A stretch of DNA of 64,000 nucleotides from Biomphalaria glabrata (lineage: Eukaryota > Mollusca > Gastropoda > Planorbidae): the NCBI RefSeq assembly GCF_947242115.1, contig NC_074720.1:11348645-11412644 (forward strand). The letters run 5' to 3'. The translations under genes were made by a program, and so were the position numbers. The notes beneath the pieces were generated by a model. The model was given only the letters and a program-made list of their open reading frames with translations. It was not told where the DNA came from and made no database searches. Every line of letters begins with the position of its first letter. The first letter of the stretch is position 1. Positions 34,401 to 46,400 of this stretch are shown here, in pieces.

Positions 34401-37400
34401 ATGTGAGTTCTGCTAAGCGCACTGCATGACATTCTTCGATTTCTTTTCAAAAGACATTTAAAAAAAAAAGGATTGACAAAAGAATTGACATTAGTTTTAT
34501 ATCCGAACAAGCTAAGATACTCTTAAAAGATATATTTTTAGAAATTGGGTTAGGGTTGGAGATGATTTGGGTGACATCATCCCATGACGCAGGTTAAGTC
34601 AAACAAATGAAGACAAAACAAGCATCGAGCACTGGTCGTTGGCGTCATGCGTCTGGCGATCATCTTCTTTGGACTGGTCATTACCTGTGACACCTATCCC
34701 GCCCCCTCTCTTCTGGGCACATTTCTCTCCTTGTATCTACTCATTCCTCCACCCCTTCCCTCTCTCGTGGGTAAGACAATAATCTGTTTCTAGCACTCCT
34801 CTTGACATCACTAGGTGAAAATTTATAATCTTAATCTTTAATTCCGAGAGTGGCCCAAAGTTTATTAAAGACAATGATGTGAAACACAAACACACATTTA
34901 CATGCAGTATATCATAAGTCACATTGATTAATGGACTTCTAATAGTTCACATAATTTTAGTTTTGTTAGCAGATATAAAAAATAATTACTCAAATAACTT
35001 ATATATAATGTAGAAAACTACTATTTTTCGCTAAAAATGCGCTTAAAAATGTATAATAAACCGATTTTTCCACTATATTATACCAAGATAAACAAAGTAT
35101 AAATTCTACTCCTCCCACCCCCGAAAAAGAAATAATACAATGAACGTAAATAATGTGACCAAAACATTTCGCGCCAAAATGTCCAATGAGCCAAAACGGC
35201 TGCGCCAAAACGTCCTGCCTCCAAAATGGATGGTATAGAAATCAACACTAACAAATCTGTATGAAACTTGGTTGCTTAGATCGTCGCTGGCGCCCTAGTA
35301 TATGATAGAATAGAACCCCTCCCTAAGCTCCCTCCCCACCTCAACGACAACGCCATTAGATATTGTTTGTGTAATATAGAGATGTCGAGGTGCTGTGGCT
35401 GAGCGTAAAACGCTTGGCTTCTGAACAGGGAGTCCCGGGTTCAAATCCTGGAATTTTAGATTTCTGGATCTTTGGGCACCTCTAAATTCACCCAGTTCTG
35501 ATGGGAACCTGACATTAGGGGAAAAAAAGGCGGATGGTCGTTGTGCTGGCCACATGGCACCCTCGTTAACCGTAGCCACAGAAACAGATGACCTTTACAT
35601 CATCTTCCCTATAAATCTGAAGGTCTGAAAGGAGGAACTTTACTTTTTACTTTTAATATAGAGATGTGGGTTGTTTTTGCTTTTTGCTAACAATAATGCT
35701 ACTGTGATATAAGAGTATGTTACCAATAACATCAATAGCTCCAGCTAAACAAAGCTCCAGCGGTTTCTGTGAATTTCTCTTGTAGTCTGTAGTTGGCAAC
35801 GCCCTTCTTTGATAAGTGGACTTCTTGTCTGCAATTCTCTGACGTTCAAGATTCATCTCTCTGAGAACGTTGAAAAATAAACATTCTTCCAAGGTCTTTA
35901 ATTTAGAGGTCAAGGTCAAACTTATAGAAGTATAATTACAATATTTGGAAAGCATGTATGATATAAACCTTTTTAAAATAGGTTTTCGGTGGTAGGCTTA
36001 GGTCTCAAAGGAGGTCAAAGGTTATCTTACTTTCTCAACAACTCCCTGGCCTTCTCTTTCTCAAGGTCAGCGATATCTCCCAGAGGATAAAGATGTTGAT
36101 ACTGGTTGGGATGTTGGTTGGGGTCAACTCGGATCTTGACTTGACCTCTGAGCACATACCAGAAAAGGCATTTTGTTATATTGACTGTGTACTGTGTGTA
36201 CATAAAATACAAAGTAACAAAGTTAAACTTAGTTGGATACACGCGTAGAAGGCGTAACGTACGGGGAGTAACGTATGAAGTCGTTATTGAAAATATTTTT
36301 CTTATCTAGTCGTACTATGTTTTAAAACAAAATTGGATCGGATCATCATTGAAAAACAAAATTGAACGGTAAGAGGTTCGAACCCACGACTTTCGCGTTA
36401 TTAATGCGACACATTAACTTCGCTGCCAGTATAGGGAATTTCCAAACCGCACAATTGCTGCCATAAGGCTCAATACTGCAAGATATATCTCCTTTTTAAA
36501 AAATGATTAATTACTATTAATTAATTGATTAATTGGTTAATTTTTTTTTATTGATTAGTTTTGTCATCAAAATGACTATTTGTACAAAAATTTCAATTTG
36601 ATTCTAAAATAGGAAGTGGGAGATAAAAACGTGTACAATATTTATACCAGATAAAGTGAGTTTTTTTTTTAAATGCCAGCCATCGACTTAGTAGCAAGTG
36701 GACATTTTTCTTAAAGAAGTCTAATATGTCTGATGAGTAAAAAAGATATTTTCTTCCATTTGTATTTTTAACTAAGAAATGTTTTAAAATTATTTTTCAG
36801 AGTTTAAAAAAATGCAATATACCGCCAGCAGGGCAAGAAATGTGAACTAACGATCTAGCTAGATATTACTTGATAATGAAGTGAATGCCATCCACGGAGT
36901 TGCCTTGCTTCACAATGGTGTCCTCGAACTGCAAGACTTGCTTCTTCAAGCTCATGGCCATCATCTTTTTGTAGCGTGTCGCCCAGGAATTGAACATCGG
37001 GAAGGAGCTGACAAAGTCTTTCCTCTGCTCGAACTCATGCGCCTGGAACGCTCGCAGTGACCTGGGGGTTTAACCGTTTATACGTTAACATTCAACAATG
37101 AAGGAACACATTTTTCTAATTATAATCTGAATGGTTGATTTTATCAAGAAAACTGGAGTTTTAAGTCTCGAGAAACAATATTTTGTCCCTTTGCCACGTT
37201 CCATGTGACTAAAGAGGCCAATCCTTGATACACATCCACTGTCACAATTTAGGCACAAGACGTTGCAGTGTTTTTAGACTTGTTCCAATTTATTTTGTAT
37301 TCAACATCTGAGATCCAGCAATGCTTTTTATTTTTAGTTGTAATGTTTTCCATGCGTAGATGACAGTATAAATATATCAACACCTTCTAGAAATCGAATG

Positions 37401-40400
37401 TATTATAATTGAGTCAAGAAAAAAAATCTATATTTTTAGCTTTGTATTTTTAGGGGACATAGCCTCACGCTCCTCCTTTACGGTCGAGGAAGAGCACTAT
37501 CACATTACCTATTAACTCTAAGAGGGCTGTGAAGTCCGATATTTGCTAGGAAAAGCTGATAACACTCAAGCCATGTCGTGACTATTTCAGTATTGCCTGC
37601 TTCTTCGCTATGTATTTGGATTACCTTATTTGTTTGCTCATGACTTTCTTCTTTACCTCTCAATTTAAAACACTGACACTCACGGCCACGAGAGGCGATC
37701 ATATGTTAGCATTTACCATTCACGGGTGTCGGCATTTTCTATTTCATCAACAGTTTCATAAGGCTGTTTATTTATTTCCCTTACAACTAAATTTCCTTCT
37801 TCTTCTCTGAATGTAAATATATAGTGATAAATCTAGTTATGATTGAAGCTTTATTTTTGAAGTTATACTCAGAAGGAACTTCTGTAATTTATAATATAAT
37901 TTATAAGCAAATTATAAATTTAATCACAAAAAGATTATAAAATAGTTCAGTTTCATTGAGAGCTTAAGTTGCGTTCGTTGTCGTGGCAGGTTAATGATGC
38001 ATCCATGACAAAGTCTCATTAAATGAGATAGTGGTGACCTCATAGCAGACTTTGAAATCCTACACATGTCACAGATGATGGGCCACTGCGAAAAGGTCTC
38101 AACTACGATGGGCTGATCATGTAGTCCCTATGAATGACAATCGTTACCTCAAGTGACTTTTACATTGGGAGCTGCTGCTTTTGGAAAGCGCTCTAAAGGG
38201 GTCAACACAAAATAATTAAAGACTCTCTCAAGAGCTCAGTCAAGAAAAACTGGAATGACACTCATGATTGGGAAATAGCTGGCCTTTGATCGTTCCTCGT
38301 GGCTTGCAGACGTACATGTCGGTGTCTCAAGCTACAAGGCAAAGAACATTTTAAAAAACGCAGGAGATACTGCAACAGACCCAAGTCCCAACCTACCCAT
38401 GCCTTGTGTGAGGTCCCTCTGCAAGGAGATCTTCGAGCTCCCATGAAATGGTATTGAGCTCATCTTCAACCACGAAGGAGGAGCAATTATTTTATTATAA
38501 ATGAGATTGAACTAAGAGTATGATTGGCAAATATTTATGTACTATGTATTTTGAACTTGAGACATGATACACTCACCTGTTGTAGAGATCTCGATCAACA
38601 GAGAGAAGGTCTGTCGGCTCGTCAGCAATGATTGTGGCATTCCTAACACAGTCAGCGTTTATAAGAGCCAACTCACCAAAACTTTTCCCATTATCTAAGA
38701 AATACAACAGAAGAGACTTAGAGTCTATATTAAATGAACAAGTTGCCTTTGAAATATCTAATAGGGATAACTATCAGAAGACTCTACAAAAGCTCCCTGC
38801 CATATTTCTTAGTATCAATGTAGAGTGAAAAATCAAACTTTTCCCTAAAGAAATCTCTATAATTTTGATCCCGATCTCAGGTGAATTAAAAAAAGAAGAA
38901 TGTATCTTATTTTATTATTATCTTATACGGACGTTCCCCAAAAAAATAACTACTTTATATTCTTAAGCCAATGAAGTCATGCTTGACTTATGAGATGTTA
39001 ATTCGTTGGATTTCCCGTTCCATGTTCTAATAGCTCTAGGAAAAAAAGAACACTTGTACAAATTTAGCCTACCATATCGGATAAGAAAATGTGTGTTTAT
39101 CCTTGTGTTTATCTAGGCTATATGTTTTATGTATGCTGTGTAGAAAACTATTATTCATCTAACCTATCCCCCAAAACATTCATGTATTTCTATATGGGGT
39201 CAGATACACCAACTTCTCATAATTCTCTAGTAATGGTTCATTATTTCATATTTCAAGCATTTTAAGGAAATTTAGGATACCTACAAAACTTTGAAAAACA
39301 ACAAAGTTTTAGTTCAGCAGATACTTACCTATCTTCCCAATATATATGCCGTATTTGTTCCTGTCCAAAGGGCGACCTAGTTTCGCTTCTTTCTCCACCA
39401 GGGCCTCCTCAGCGAGCTGTGCATCCTTGATGGCGGGGTACTCCTCCTCTGTCAGTGTGGTGTTGATGAAAATAGAAACGCTGCCACTCAGGATGATGTA
39501 GAAGCTGTCAACAAACAGAATGGGATCTTTTTAAACTGCTACAAACAAAATAATGCACCGTGTTTTTCAAGACCTTTAGTTATATGTTACTGAATAAACA
39601 TTTATCTTAAATCCTGTCTTCTGGATTCAATGAAAAAAAAAAAGCCTAACCATCAAAGAACGGATGAAGCTTATAGCTCATCAAGTTCAAAGTTTAAAGT
39701 TCAAACATGTTTCTTCTCACATTTTCCATTCTCGGTTTCTCGGATCTAGTTTGAAAACCGTGAAAATATTTAGTTTATCATTCTTATTTCCCCATTTTGA
39801 AAATACTCTGATAATCTTATTGTCTTTGTCTTTGCCGAATTATTGTGGATATTCCATTTTTGTATCATTGAGAAGTGTCTAGATTAGAATCTTCATGTCA
39901 CCGATGAATACATAGTTCGGTTTAGATTTCTGCATATTTCCAATTCGAACCAACTAAATGATAATAAAATAATGAGTTGTTAACGTATTGCGAACAATAC
40001 TCCGTGAGTTTCTACATATTTCCAATTCGAACCAACTAAATGATAATAAAATAATGAGTTTTTGACGTATTGCGAACAATACTCCGTGAGTATCTCATTA
40101 ATCGGACAATAATTTACAGAAGCTAAGTCAAACGAAAAGAGAATACAAATAATCACCGAATGTGTTCGGTACGTTTGGCTGTTTTTGTCTTGGGTTTGTT
40201 TACGCTTTAAGTCAACGTAGACTTTAAGGACAACTTGAAAAACAAACTAAGGAGATGCTTGAAAAAGTCACGACTCTAACGATTACATGGCACGTGACAA
40301 TATTTGAATTATTGACCCATCAGCTTGCACAAAAATGACTCACCAATCGCCTTTGTCCATTTGTCGGATGATGACGTTGTCTCGCTTCGTTGGCATGAAC

Positions 40401-43400
40401 TTACAGTTTTTGATGATGTCTTTCACAATGTCTGCAAGAGAAAAGGAAACAAAGAAATGTTAGGTCTCGATTAGTTCTAAACTATAGAATATTCTTCTCG
40501 AAATAATACCAATGTCAAGATCCAAAAAGGTCTATTGCAATTCAATGTTCAATGATTTTGGAATTCTTCCTCTAACAAACAATTCGACTTTCATACATGA
40601 GGCAAACCTATAAATAGAATTCTTTTTGGTGTATCCGGCGTACAGAATACGGAAGTGTGAAAACTCAGATACTTTGCTTCAGTGATTCTCTTACTTGTCT
40701 ATTCTGGGCACGTTTTTGAATCAGATCAACATTACAAATAAACAAAGATATATTGTACCCCCAGCGCAAGACAAAGTTTGCACAGAAGGGATAGCTCTCT
40801 CTCTCTCTCTGTCTCTCTCTCTCTCTCACACAAACACACTAATTTCCTATATCATTCACTCAAAGCGGGAACAAGTAGTGTTAAATAAAATGGGTTTTTA
40901 AAGCTCTATACCTACTTTAGAGTCACGTGTGGGAGTACCCCAGGATGCAAAATGATTAAAATATACTGCCTGGAAATCATTTGAGGCTATACCTACTAAT
41001 TAACCAAAATGCATAAAATACAATAATGATCAAAGATGTACATAGCACAAATATCTCCAGAGCAGGGAACACTTCGCCTGACTACCGCAAGACACACGAC
41101 CATTGACTAACAGAAAAAGTATATACAGTTCACAACTCAGGTTCAGTTGTTAAGCTGGTAACTCAGAAGCAAGTTGGTAGCTAAACACACTTAACATGGC
41201 ATTAAGGGAAATCACTCCTGTCTTTACAATTACTCAAAAATAGTTGTTTCCCGTTATGCCACATAGGTCACATTCTGACTTAAGACTTGGGTGTCTTCTA
41301 AAGAGAAGAATGGGAAACAAACGTAATGAAAAAATAGATCCGAACCTAGAAGCTCGCAACGTGCAACTCGTGATCATTTCTACATTAACTCTTTCTCTCC
41401 GTAATTATTTACCACATTCTGGTGGAATCAACGTTGGTATTGTCATTTAGGAGAGAAAGAGTTAACAAGGTATACAAAATATATTTTTAAATATCGAATA
41501 GCAATGAGACCATATACCCGAATATACGCTAGGAACTAATTCATGCGCTTAGACCCCCAAAACAGAAACCCTTTATCATATGATAAGACTATCCCATGCG
41601 ATTAAAGCCCAGTCGTATGATGAGATCCACTTCTTTCCGAAATCCTATCATACGCTAACACCAAGTGATTCGCTAGCGCTAATAATAAGAATAATAATAG
41701 AAATAATAATAATATCACCCACTTCCGCCCACAGGCCAAATGTGTTTGTTTGTGGCACTCTAGTCAGGCTGCAAGAAAATATTACCGACTGACTTAATTT
41801 AGTGTTAGACCGACATACCAGAGTTGTGGATATTTCAGGTGAAGGTCACACGTTGCACTCTGGAAACAAAAATCAATCTCAACACGATCAGTGTCAAAAG
41901 TACTAATTATTGTTACTGATGGCATGCATTGTTTTTATTCTGCACGCTCTAATTATGGCACAAAACCGAGTTTTAAAAAAGGTCACGTAACTTTTTTTTA
42001 AATAAAATCTACAACCCCAAGACCGAGCATACTTAATTTACGCCTATAACTAATCTAAGACGTACTTATTATGGTAAATGTGAACGTTATGGGACAGAAT
42101 AGTTTGAATTAACCCGTTCAATATTTCTTTGAATGAAAATCACTATAACGAAATTCAACAGGAAAGAAAAATGGAAGAGCTTCTAAGCTGAGAGGCAAAA
42201 CAGAAGATACTTGCTTTCTGTTCACAAATGATTCCAATGTTGTTTCTATTGCTTATTACACCTTGGCTTAAGGTTATATATATATATCAAACTTTAAGCG
42301 AATGTATTATTGACATCATCACACTGTTTATGTGACTGATGGTGTTGTGCAGTTATTATTGACATCATCACACTGTTTATGTGACTGATGGTGTTGTGCA
42401 GTTATTATTGACATCATCACACTGTTTATGTGACTGATGGTATTGTGCAGTTATTAATTACAATGTAATAATTCTAGATTTGGGAGCGTGGTGGCCGAAT
42501 TTAAAGCGCTTGGCTTCCGAACCGAGGGTTATCGGGTTCAAATCTCGATGAAGACTGGGTTTCTGAATCTCTGGATAATTAGTACACCCAACTCTAATGG
42601 ATACCTGACATTGGTAGGGGAAAGTAAAGGCGGTAGGTCGTTGTTCTGGCAACATGACACCCTCGTTAACCATTGGCCACAGAAACAGATGACCTTTACA
42701 TCATCTAACCTAAAGATCACAACGTCTGACACGCTTAATTCAAATTTTAATTCTAGATTAGAATCTAGAGACACAGCATTTAAGTGTAGTGCCGCGTACC
42801 GTTGAATCGAGACCAGTCGTTATAGAAGGACTAAACACTAAACTGCAACGTCACAACCTGTGGGCAGTTTAGACCAATAGCTTGTTGCCACGTAACAGTT
42901 ATGTACGAAGTGGATGCAGGATCCCTCCTTTATGCTTTGTTGCTTTTCAAGACAGAAGGAGCCATACACAGTGTGATATTAACACTTATCGATGAGACTG
43001 AAAAAAAATGAAGTAAGACAACTCGAGTTATTTCCAATATATTCCAATCCATTGTTGGCGTCCTTAGCAACGTATTGTTTTGCGACAAAATTGTTTAATA
43101 AGCTGCAGAGGTTCACTGGATTGTGTCCAAGACCAAACATCCGACAGGGGCAGACGAGAATGACTGGGGAAGGCAGAATTGAAACTTGATATTAAAACAA
43201 CATCTCAAGGCCCCATTACATAGCTATGCAGCAATCCAATTAAATGATTGACAATTTTTTTAATTTTTAAAATTTTTTTACATTTTTTTTTTTTTTTTTT
43301 TTTTCATAACTGTTTTAGCCAAGTTGTCTAGTGTTGATTAACTCTTTGATATTTTTTATTTCAAAACAACGCCCATGGTTTTAGTATTGGCCCTGCACAG

Positions 43401-46400
43401 TTAGCGGGGAAAAAATAATAAGGGAGATCACTCAATTGTTTAAGGATAAAATGATCAATGTAATTACAGCCATTAATCTTCCCATACACAGACACACACA
43501 CACACACGTAATTGCTGGCATCACGCGCCGATGTGCAGCGGTGCAGAACTGTGGCGCTTTTCAAACGAACAATGTCATTTGACTGACAGTGTCATTGCAA
43601 AGTGTCATGTCAGATATGAATTGTCATAAAGAGAATTACTCTCTAGACATTAGAACAGTTCAGGCGTGAAGACATACAGAAAACAAAAAGGCGTTTGCGT
43701 CTAAGTGTTTGATCAGATAATAGACTATAGCTGTGTCACTTAATGTGAAGGGAATCAGGAATAAGGAAGGAATTGATAGGCGATACTTTTAAATAGTGAT
43801 TAACATGGGTTTATGAATCTGAAATGGATGTCATAAGGGAAAGAACTTAATTTGCCGCCCCCCCCCCCCATCGCCACTTGCCTCTTTCTAACATTCCCAG
43901 ATTAAAACAATTGCCTGTGAATTGTGAAGTGCCCTCAACATATTACAATATTAACATTTCTTAACTCTTTCTCTCCGTAATTATTTATCAGATTCTGGTG
44001 GAATAAACGCTGGTATCGTCAGTTAGGAGAGAAAGAGTTAATGAATGCTTGTATTGGAAATTTTCGCACTAAAAGTTCATCAACTCTTTGATCACACGGC
44101 GATGTGTAAAATCGCGTTTACGTTCTATAAGAAATGACATTTAATAAGCGAGAAAATGTACAGCAAGCAATATAAAGAAATATGGTGGCGATATAATGGG
44201 ACCTAAAGAAAAAAAGGAAGGAAAATAAAAAGAGGAACATTGAAAGAGATTTTGAAATAAATAGACAAAATAAACAATATCAAGGACGCCATATCAATGT
44301 TGCCAGATAAATAAAGAGGATAAAATTTGGATTCCAAAAAGTTGGAGTGTGCAAAAGAAAAAAAATTATTTGGTTTATCAAATTACTTATCAATACTTTT
44401 GTATTCTTTACACCCGATACAACAAAAAGCTTTCTATTTATGGAATCGCTTCCATGTATGAAAATCTCAAATAAAAACTATTCTAAAAAATATTTTTTTT
44501 TATCAAATACATGATTTTTTTTTATCGGTAACAAGTTGCCTCGTTTTGATAATAAAAGATGTATAAATAAAATGAGATAACTGAAATGAAGTACTACCTT
44601 GAACAACTGTAACAAAAAAAAAAAAACTCAACTGAACAAAAGTATTCATGTCTATCTGTCGCTCTTTCTCTGTCTGTCTTTTTCACTTCAACGTTCACGC
44701 CTCTTTATCTCTTTATCTCTTTATCCTCAACTAGGAGGAATTTCCTCGTGCTTACATCAGAGTCTATTCAGCTAATACAGAGTATCCGCCGTCATGTTAC
44801 ATTTTAAACTAATGATGCTAATAATCATGTTTGAACTGGAATTTCTTACAGATATCTGAATATTAGTTCAGAGCTTGAAAAAAAATATGTCTGTGTAGCT
44901 TTCAAGGTCCGTGTATTAGTTTACCAGCAATTTTATAAATGACACTACAGGGCAGCAACACACACACACACACAACAATCTATGATTATACTCCACTTCT
45001 GTTTGTATTAAGAATAAGAAAGGAAATATTCGAGCATCACGTGACAGACTTAGCCTAAGTAAACAAATTTTATAATCTTAAGTCAACAAGGAAGTTGAAA
45101 TCTTGCCATGACTTCCAAAAATACGTCAATATATGGCTTTCGGTGTAATGGACATGCTTGAATCACTGTATGGACAGCTCGTACAGACTGACCCATAAGC
45201 ATCTTTACTGGTCTTCATTTCAGCTATAACTACTTTAAGTTTGATAATTCTTCAAGTGAACACTACTTTAAGTTAACTACTGGGAAGACATTGCCCCAGA
45301 CCGCACTATGTGGAGAGAGATGGTGACAAAAAGAAAGCTATGGACAGCGAAAAAGCATTGAAAAGTGCCAAACAAAAAATGGCTGGCTCCTCTACCACGA
45401 AAGCGAATGCTACCTAAACCTGCCATACACGTGGACGGCCATGTCTCTCGAGATTTGGGCTCTACAGTCATATAAAAAAAGGGTTCTATGAGATGTACGA
45501 TAGTCGTTCTACGACTGAATAAGGCCAACAAGTTAATACTGCTTCAAGTTAACACTGCTTCAAATTAACACTGCTTCAAATTAACACTATTTCATGCTAC
45601 TACTACTGCAAGTTAACACTACTTCAATTTAACACTACTTCAGATTATGATAATAATAATAATAATAATAATCTTTATTATCCATGAAGAAATATGTTTT
45701 ACAATTGTGCATTACATACAAAAAAAAAAAACATAATCAGAGAAAATAATGTGTGCGAGAGCACACAAGATATACGTTCATAGCCCAGTTTCTCTTCAAC
45801 ATTATATAATAAATTTCCTGTTTAGCTTGCACTATTTAATTACGAGACTGTGCTTTTATATAATCCGATCATAGTAGCCCAATTGGGACCTTTCTTTTAT
45901 AGAATGTGTAAAATGCAAAAGTAATTACACTATAAATGCGTGTATACACCATTACATAAATGCGCCTTAGTGTCCATATGCTACATATATGTATGTCAGC
46001 CACCATACATACTTAAGACATTTGTACGGCCACGTACAAAGTATTGATCTTTATGAGGTGGGGGGGGGGGGAAGCAGAAATATCTGACCTACTAATTTGG
46101 ATTAATAAAAAAAAAAGTATAAAAAGTCAAGAAAGACGCCTGGTTTCTGTAAAGCCAGGAGCTGTTTAGCATAAATGAAAGGATCGATCTCTGACTTTGT
46201 GGCTGTGTGTAGAATGTAGGTAACAAACAAGGTTATGATTCAACACACCCTTGGGAAAGGGGAGGGGGAGAGAGAGAGACTTAGTGTTTGAATCTCGTTT
46301 CAAAAGTTTCTTTAAATTGAGGGATTAAGGGGAGTTAACGCGGAAATTCTGTCTATGTGTGTTTACGCGTGTGAACTCAATACGTCAAGAGATTGGGGGA

